From NCBI GenBank assembly GCA_030613765.1, contig JAUWLI010000074.1, positions 1 to 10,554 of the forward strand: 10,554 bases of DNA, written 5' to 3'. Position numbers and translations under genes: made by a program. This DNA is from Phycisphaerae bacterium (GTDB lineage: Bacteria > Planctomycetota > Phycisphaerae > Sedimentisphaerales > SG8-4). The notes under the pieces are model-generated. The model searched no databases. It saw only the letters and a program-made list of their open reading frames with translations, and had not been told where the DNA came from. Below, piece after piece: positions 6,020-10,554 of the stretch (positions are counted from its first letter, which is position 1; each line of letters begins with the position of its first letter).

Positions 6020-7036
6020 ATGGATAATAAAAAAGTGACTCGAAGAGGGTTTATTCGCGATAGCTCAATAACCGCAGCGAGTGTGGTTGTGGGGCTCGGT
6101 GCTGTGGGCGGCCAAAACGCCAAAGCCGCCGGTAGTGCAGCAGTCGATACCTCAAAGATTCTCAATTACAATCCGGATATGGAGTACCGTCGGCAGGGTA
6201 AGACCAATCTAATGGTTTCGGCCGTCTGCCTTGGCGGGCATTCGCGGAGCAACGTGGAACAGCGGACCGAAATCGTCAGCCGGTGTATCGACGCAGGTAT
6301 TAACTACATTGATGCGTGCACCAAGGGAGAGGTAATCAGAGATGCCAAGGCCCTGAAGGGCCGCCGCGACAAGATGTACCTGTCGCTGTCCCACTGTGGC
6401 CGGGAGACACGCCATCCGGATTACCGCACGGCAAAGAAGCTATTAGGAAGTCTGGACGAAGTGCTGAGAGACTCGAAAGAGGATTATACCGATTTGTGGC
6501 GTGTCACCTGTTACGAGCCGGGAGGCAGACACTCATTCAACACGGCGTGCGAGATGGTTGAAGCGCTGGAGAAAGCGAAAAAGCAGGGAAAGGCGCGGTT
6601 CGTTGGATTCTCCACACACGACCGCCGCTGGATAAAGTTTATGATTGAATACTTTGAGCAAATTGACTGTATTTGCTTTCCCTTCACCACGATGAGCAAG
6701 AGGGCCCAGACCGACAGTGTTTACCCGGCCCTGAAGAAGTGTGATGTGGGCGCTTTCGGGATTAAGCCTTTTGCGGCAGGCTCGCTATTCGCCGGCAGCC
6801 GAGAAGAAAGAAACAAGAGTGCGCGCCTGGCCATCCGGTATATCCTGCACAGCAACACCGTGATACCTATCCCCGGTATGAACAGGGTGAGTGAGGTCGA
6901 TAACGTGGTCGAGGCAGTGAAGGAACGCCGTCAACTCGACCTGAAAGAAAGAGCGGAACTGGAAAACATCGGCAAACGCGCCTGGTCTAAATTACCGCCT
7001 AACTATCAATGGCTCAAGGACTGGGAATACGTTTAA
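6020..7036 (+). CDS. Tat-exported aldo/keto reductase-fold protein with a degraded catalytic tetrad
   Basis: Predicted 338-residue protein. The N-terminus carries a twin-arginine signal (VTRRGFIRDS, R8-R9), a mild hydrophobic stretch and a likely cleavage near AKA-AG (about residue 36), so it should fold in the cytoplasm with cofactor and then be exported. The rest follows the AKR TIM barrel: strand 1 'GKTNLMVSAVCLG' (60-72), 'AGINYIDA' (92-99), 'DYTDLW' (155-160), 'GKARFVGFS' (190-198), 'GIKPF' (247-251), and the cofactor-side 'IPIPGMNRVSEVDNV' (282-296). Of the usual Asp-Tyr-Lys-His tetrad only D98 is obvious. The Tyr position falls in CTKGE, the Lys position in LSLSHCG and the His position in LWRVTC (T163). 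It may therefore use a different chemistry, bind a sugar without reducing it, or have lost activity. It is followed at 88 bases by a tetrahaem lipoprotein. The leader contains a short hairpin (5944-5956). Confidence 0.88.
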   Translation: MDNKKVTRRGFIRDSSITAASVVVGLGAVGGQNAKAAGSAAVDTSKILNYNPDMEYRRQGKTNLMVSAVCLGGHSRSNVEQRTEIVSRCIDAGINYIDACTKGEVIRDAKALKGRRDKMYLSLSHCGRETRHPDYRTAKKLLGSLDEVLRDSKEDYTDLWRVTCYEPGGRHSFNTACEMVEALEKAKKQGKARFVGFSTHDRRWIKFMIEYFEQIDCICFPFTTMSKRAQTDSVYPALKKCDVGAFGIKPFAAGSLFAGSREERNKSARLAIRYILHSNTVIPIPGMNRVSEVDNVVEAVKERRQLDLKERAELENIGKRAWSKLPPNYQWLKDWEYV

Positions 7037-7124
7037 TCGAAAATGTCCGTGCAATGAGGTATCTGCGTTGAGAGTGAACAGCGGTGTTTGTCTAACCACT
7101 TAAATTACTATCAGAGAAGAAAGC

Positions 7125-7655
7125 ATGAAATACAGTTTTTTGATGTTTGTTTTGGCAGCAGCAATTGCAGTCGGAACAAGCTGCGAGCAAATGGAAGCTA
7201 ATCAAAAGCGGGATACAAACACAGAAGCCAAAGCCAGCCAGGAACCTATAACGAACGATGAGCCCCTGCTGCTTCTTGACGATAGCGAGGAAGAGTTTGT
7301 CCCACCGACCGGTCCCGTAGCTGATAACAGTCGCTGCTTCGTCTGTCATATCAACTACATGCAAGAGGATATTGCCGTTACCCATGCACGGGCCAATATC
7401 GGATGCGCGCATTGCCACGGCGAGTGTGATGAGCATATTGCCGACGAATCCTGGGCCTCGGGCGGAAACGGTACCGCGCCCGATATTATGTATCCCCGGC
7501 CAAAGATTAATCCGTTTTGTATGGGCTGTCACCAGAAGGACAAAATCGACACCGATCAACACAAACCTCTATTTGCCGACACTGCCGAGAAAAAGGTTTG
7601 CACTGATTGCCACGGCAAGCATCGTCTGGAAGATCGCAAATGTAAATGGAAGTAG
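7125..7655 (+). CDS. Tetrahaem c-type cytochrome, probable lipoprotein
   Basis: Predicted 176-residue exported electron-transfer protein. The N-terminus (MKYSFLMFVLAAAIAVGTSC) is a signal peptide ending in a lipobox-like GTS-C20, imperfect at -3, so lipid anchoring is likely but not certain. A long acidic linker (residues 21-65) follows. Four CxxCH haem-binding motifs lie at 71-75, 94-98, 132-136 and 159-163. Besides the four motif histidines the protein has exactly four more (H87, H104, H146, H166), enough for bis-histidine ligation of all four haems as in low-potential multihaem cytochromes. I cannot match it to NapC/NirT or cytochrome c3 with certainty. It starts with a weak purine-rich site (AGAGAAGAAAG) and follows the Tat-exported AKR by 88 bases, which suggests that the two share the periplasm and perhaps electrons. 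Confidence 0.92.
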   Translation: MKYSFLMFVLAAAIAVGTSCEQMEANQKRDTNTEAKASQEPITNDEPLLLLDDSEEEFVPPTGPVADNSRCFVCHINYMQEDIAVTHARANIGCAHCHGECDEHIADESWASGGNGTAPDIMYPRPKINPFCMGCHQKDKIDTDQHKPLFADTAEKKVCTDCHGKHRLEDRKCKWK

Positions 7656-7732
7656 TTTTGCCACCTGCTTAAACATAGTTCTCAATGATGCAACAAACCG
7701 GACAGCCGGCGGAATTTCTTAATGGCCCTACC

Positions 7733-7753
7733 CTGACAGGTTCGGCCGGTCAG
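7733..7753 (+). other. Imperfect hairpin between cytochrome and aldolase genes
   Basis: CTGACAGG (7733-7740) pairs with CCGGTCAG (7746-7753) around TTCGG, with one A-G mismatch. There is no T tract after it, so it is a poor intrinsic terminator; an RNA-processing or attenuating stem is possible. The 134-base gap also holds the aldolase ribosome site AAAGGA (7777-7782). Confidence 0.35.
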
Positions 7754-7789
7754 TTTGAGTAGGTTTCAAGGGTACGAAAGGACTGATTT

Positions 7790-8680
7790 ATGAACAAAAT
7801 ATTTCAAGGTGTTTATGCGGTACTTTGCACGCCGTTCACGCAGGATGATAAGGTAGACGAGACAGCCTTGAGAAAACATGTCAGGTTTCTTGTGGATGAA
7901 GGGAAAATCCACGGTATTATCTCAAACGGAAGCACAGGCGAGTTTACCGCCCTATCTGAAGCGGAACGCAAAGCAATAGCCGACATTGTTATTGATGAAG
8001 TGGACGGCAAGGTGCCGGTGGTGGTTGGTACCGCCTCAGTTTCCACCAAAGATACGGTCATGTACACCCAATACGCTGCAAACAGCGGTGCCGATGGCGT
8101 GATGATTGTCCCCCCCTACTACTGTCACCCGAACGACGAAGAAATCTACGGCCATTATAAAACCATTGCGGAAAATACTGAAATTGAGGTTATCGTTTAT
8201 AACAATCCGGGTACCTCTGGAGTAGACATGCAGCCGGAGCTGCTCGCCCGCTTAGCTGAGTTTAAAAGACTTTCATATGTCAAGGAAAGTTCAGGGGATA
8301 TGACACGCGTGGCTGAGATACAAAGACTCTGTGGAGATAAAATGAGGATCTTCTGTGGCTGTGATAATCTGTCACTGGAAATGTTCATCATTGGAGCAGT
8401 CGGCTGGGTGGCACCTGTGGCAAATATAATTCCTCAATTATGTGTTGAACTTTATGAACTCGGCGCGGTCAAAAAAGATATTGAAAAAGCCAAGGAATTA
8501 TATTTCAAATTGCTGCCGCTATTCACCCTCTTTGAATCGACTGGACAGTATATCCAACTAAGCAAGGCCGGCCTGGAGATTCTTGGCAGACCTTTTGGGA
8601 TTCCCAGAAAACCCTTATTGCCACCTACAGACGAACATAAAAATCGACTAAAGGAAATATTGGCAACACTGCCGATGTAA
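7790..8680 (+). CDS. Class I aldolase/dehydratase of the DapA/NAL superfamily, probably not a dihydrodipicolinate synthase
   Basis: Predicted 296-residue cytoplasmic TIM-barrel lyase, the usual length for the superfamily. It forms a Schiff base between a 2-oxo acid (often pyruvate) and a lysine. K165 (in SYVKESSGD) is the Schiff-base lysine, Y137 (in YNNPGTSG) the catalytic tyrosine, and GSTGEF (47-52) the carboxylate-binding loop. In dihydrodipicolinate synthases the tyrosine motif continues to an arginine (R138 in E. coli) that binds aspartate semialdehyde; here that position is T142. This argues for another activity: N-acetylneuraminate lyase, 2-keto-3-deoxy-sugar-acid aldolase or dehydratase, or a hydroxyproline-pathway deaminase. 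AAAGGA lies seven bases before the ATG. It closes the plus-strand run and converges with the MoaD-like gene, 49 bases away. Sugar-acid breakdown fits the neighbouring LamG and oxidoreductase genes, but the substrate is not shown. Confidence 0.92.
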   Translation: MNKIFQGVYAVLCTPFTQDDKVDETALRKHVRFLVDEGKIHGIISNGSTGEFTALSEAERKAIADIVIDEVDGKVPVVVGTASVSTKDTVMYTQYAANSGADGVMIVPPYYCHPNDEEIYGHYKTIAENTEIEVIVYNNPGTSGVDMQPELLARLAEFKRLSYVKESSGDMTRVAEIQRLCGDKMRIFCGCDNLSLEMFIIGAVGWVAPVANIIPQLCVELYELGAVKKDIEKAKELYFKLLPLFTLFESTGQYIQLSKAGLEILGRPFGIPRKPLLPPTDEHKNRLKEILATLPM

Positions 8681-8729
8681 AGTCCTTCTTCTTCCGGGCT
8701 AATCATGCTTACACCTGATTTAACAAAAA

Positions 8730-8963
8730 TCAGCCTCCACCTATGGCAGGAGGGAATATATAGACCAAGTCCCCATCAGACAGGACTTTATCAAGGTCTT
8801 CCTGCTTACCATTTACGGTAATGATCCTGACGAGTTTGATGGGCAACCCAAGATTTTCTGCCAATCCCCGCACAGTAGTGCCCTCTTCCAATTCTATTCT
8901 GCCGTCCGGATGATTCTTCAAGTACCTGGCAAACATGCTCATGAGTTTTACGTTAACAAGCAT
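8730..8963 (-). CDS. MoaD/ThiS-family ubiquitin-like sulfur carrier
   Basis: Predicted 77-residue beta-grasp protein. It has the family's N-terminal strand (VNVKLMSMFARYL), a 'LEEGTTVRGLAENLGLP' helix region (25-41), a 'VNGKQEDLDKVLSDGDLVYIFPPAIG' segment (50-75) and a C-terminal GGG. The terminal Gly-Gly is adenylated and turned into a thiocarboxylate in MoaD (molybdopterin synthase small subunit) and ThiS. It lies 28 bases after the aldehyde oxidoreductase stop codon and is presumably cotranscribed. MoaD-like genes commonly sit next to tungsten aldehyde oxidoreductases, which need a pterin dithiolene cofactor, so a role in making that cofactor is likely. The start at 8963 has a weak GGGG eight bases upstream; an internal ATG at 8942 would remove strand 1 and is less likely. 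Confidence 0.9.
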   Translation of the reverse strand: MLVNVKLMSMFARYLKNHPDGRIELEEGTTVRGLAENLGLPIKLVRIITVNGKQEDLDKVLSDGDLVYIFPPAIGGG

Positions 8964-8991
8964 CAGATATACCCCATTGAACTGTTTTCAA

Positions 8992-10554
8992 CTACGCCAA
9001 ATTCAGACGTTTCATCGTTTCCTTTGTCGGTGCCCCATTTTCATCCCAGCCTCGCAAAGCATAGTAGTCTTTCATCAAGCCCTCAAATGGAATCGTCTTG
9101 CCGGCACGGAAACCTTCCTTTGCCGACTGGAACAGCTTCTTGGGAAGAATATCCGCGGCTTTGTTATAACCATCTCGAATATTGTTTAGTCTCTGCACAG
9201 TGAAACCTCGCCGGCCGGCGAGCATCAAGTCATCGACAGAATAATCCCATCCAGTAATTGCGTTAAACATCTCGGCAACATCGGCCATGGACCAGTCACC
9301 ACCATCCACCATAAACATGCAAAGCACCAGCGAATTTATCAACACTCCAAGGTCCTGGCACTTTACGGCCAACCTGCTCTGATTCTCCCTCTCAAAGAAC
9401 TTCACCGTTCCCTCCTTGATGTCAACCTCAGGAATGAAAAAACCACCCATTTCTACATCCTCGCAAGGACCGCGGAAATGACAGGCACCCCGTGTTCCCG
9501 TAGCATAGGTAGGTGCGAGCGAAATACAGGCCCGAGGATCGTGCGAAGGCAAATCCAGACCTTTGCAATGCACCACCTCAGCCACAGAATCCGGATGAAT
9601 CTTCTTAGCCGCCTCCACTGTGCCTTCAGCAAAGATTGCACCGAAACCTTCCCGACGTCCAATCTGCTCGACCAAAGCAAAGAATGCTTTCGGGTCACCC
9701 CACTTCAACTCTAATCCATCAGTATCATCAGTCGTAATCCATCCTTTTTCAAAGCACTCCATAGCAAAGCCAACCATGGCCCCGGCACTGATTGTATCCA
9801 GTCCAAGTCGGTTGGCAATATCGTTGCCAATAGCAACAACCTTGGGATCATCAATCAGTAGATTTGTACCCATTAATCCGAGAGTCTCATACTCCGGTCC
9901 TATCCCTTCATACTTGTATTCTTCAGGCTCGGTAATCGTAATCTTACGATGGCATCCAATCGGGCAATATTTACAAGGCAAGGGCTTAGCGTTTAATGCT
10001 TTAGTGTAATTTGGCCCACCAAGTTTTTTAGCCCCCTCAGGCCAAACGTCCTGTTCCCAGTATTTAATCGGCATATCGCCTAAGCCTTCGGCAGTTTCAC
10101 AAAGCCCCGGTGTTCCATGTACCCTGAATTCATTTTCTATGACTGTTTCATATATCTGTTTCTGATACTTTTTGATCAGTTCACGTGTGGCTTGCGGGTC
10201 ATGTACCTCAACCTTTTTGGTTCCACTAACGGCCACGGCTTTGACATTCTTGGCTCCCATGATCGCCCCCAGCCCACACCGGCCGGCAAAACTATGTTTA
10301 TCCACGGCGATACAGGCAATCGCCACGTTGCGTTCTCCTGCGGGGCCGATCGTTGCAACACTAAGTTTCTTATCGCCGTTCTGTTCGTGAATTGCATCAA
10401 TTGCTTCAAAAGTATCCTTACCCCACAGACCAGATGCATCTTCGATCCGGACATCATCATCCACAATCCGAATATAAACAGGATCCTCAGATACTCCTTC
10501 CAGGACAAGTACATCATAGCCTGCGTCCTTCAATGACGGCCCCCAGTCTGCACC
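8992..10554 (-). CDS. aor: Tungsten-type aldehyde:ferredoxin oxidoreductase, 5' truncated by window edge
   Basis: This enzyme family oxidises aldehydes to carboxylic acids with ferredoxin as acceptor, using a bis-pterin tungsten centre and one [4Fe-4S] cluster. The frame is open to the right edge: seven codons (G-A-D-W-G-P-S) precede the TTG at 10533 and match the family's 'GANWGPxLK' region, so that TTG is not a start. About 520 residues are visible of the usual 600-620. Counting from the edge, the cluster cysteines are C194, C197 and C201 (CKYCPIGC) and C412. Other family landmarks are GRCGLGAIMGAKN (91-103), GPEYET (219-224), KGLDLPSHDPR (331-341) and ATGTRGACHFRG (351-362). The segment around the fourth cysteine reads NSLVLC, where the family usually has Asp and Gly (DxxGxC). 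The substrate cannot be read from the sequence. A MoaD-like gene follows directly. Confidence 0.95.
   Translation of the reverse strand, partial: GADWGPSLKDAGYDVLVLEGVSEDPVYIRIVDDDVRIEDASGLWGKDTFEAIDAIHEQNGDKKLSVATIGPAGERNVAIACIAVDKHSFAGRCGLGAIMGAKNVKAVAVSGTKKVEVHDPQATRELIKKYQKQIYETVIENEFRVHGTPGLCETAEGLGDMPIKYWEQDVWPEGAKKLGGPNYTKALNAKPLPCKYCPIGCHRKITITEPEEYKYEGIGPEYETLGLMGTNLLIDDPKVVAIGNDIANRLGLDTISAGAMVGFAMECFEKGWITTDDTDGLELKWGDPKAFFALVEQIGRREGFGAIFAEGTVEAAKKIHPDSVAEVVHCKGLDLPSHDPRACISLAPTYATGTRGACHFRGPCEDVEMGGFFIPEVDIKEGTVKFFERENQSRLAVKCQDLGVLINSLVLCMFMVDGGDWSMADVAEMFNAITGWDYSVDDLMLAGRRGFTVQRLNNIRDGYNKAADILPKKLFQSAKEGFRAGKTIPFEGLMKDYYALRGWDENGAPTKETMKRLNLA

Noticed and set aside
7092..7562. 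A 156-codon minus-strand open frame
   Set aside because: It is antisense to the tetrahaem cytochrome, whose four CxxCH motifs and signal peptide make the plus strand clearly coding.
8681..8729. Bidirectional terminator between the convergent aldolase and MoaD-like genes
   Set aside because: The position is right, but I see no stable stem with T tracts in these 49 bases.
10531..10533. TTG as the true start of the aldehyde oxidoreductase
   Set aside because: Seven upstream codons match the conserved AOR 'GANWGP' region, so the gene continues beyond the window.

Overview
The window reads as a chromosomal piece of an anaerobic or microaerophilic Gram-negative bacterium with an active Tat system. 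My best guess is a planctomycete (Phycisphaerae/Sedimentisphaerales-like) or a relative in the PVC group. The grounds are a Tat-exported aldo/keto reductase-like protein, a LamG protein, a multihaem lipoprotein, a tungsten-type aldehyde oxidoreductase, and AT-rich spacers full of small dispersed repeats. This placement is an inference from gene style. No rRNA, tRNA or CRISPR array was seen.

Layout. (1) Positions 2-1138, plus strand: the C-terminal part of an M24 aminopeptidase P-like metallopeptidase, cut by the left edge. (2) 1139-2162: a 1 kb gene-free mosaic of short repeats, including a helically phased 10/11-bp array, a 7-bp array, paired hairpins and the first copy of a hairpin element. 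(3) 2163-3932, minus strand: a secreted protein with an N-terminal domain I cannot name and seven regularly spaced beta-propeller-like repeats. (4) 3933-4471: a second spacer with the other copy of the hairpin element and a twin hairpin just upstream of the next gene. (5) 4472-8680, plus strand: a run of four genes, each with its own ribosome binding site: a secreted double-LamG protein, a Tat-exported AKR-fold protein without most of the catalytic tetrad, a tetrahaem cytochrome c lipoprotein, and a class I aldolase of the DapA/NAL superfamily. (6) 8730-10554, minus strand: an aldehyde:ferredoxin oxidoreductase (cut by the right edge) followed by a MoaD/ThiS-type small protein. This pair converges on the aldolase gene.

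How the genes may work together (inference). The plus-strand run combines carbohydrate-binding-like domains, a periplasmic AKR-fold protein, a periplasmic four-haem electron carrier and a cytoplasmic 2-oxo-acid aldolase. A plausible reading is extracytoplasmic recognition and oxidation of a sugar or sugar acid, with electrons passed to the cytochrome and the carbon cleaved inside by the aldolase. The AOR/MoaD pair is a separate transcription unit; it would oxidise aldehydes with ferredoxin and a tungstopterin cofactor, and could take an aldehyde product of the same catabolism. The AKR-cytochrome pairing and the covarying repeat hairpins are the most interesting things here.
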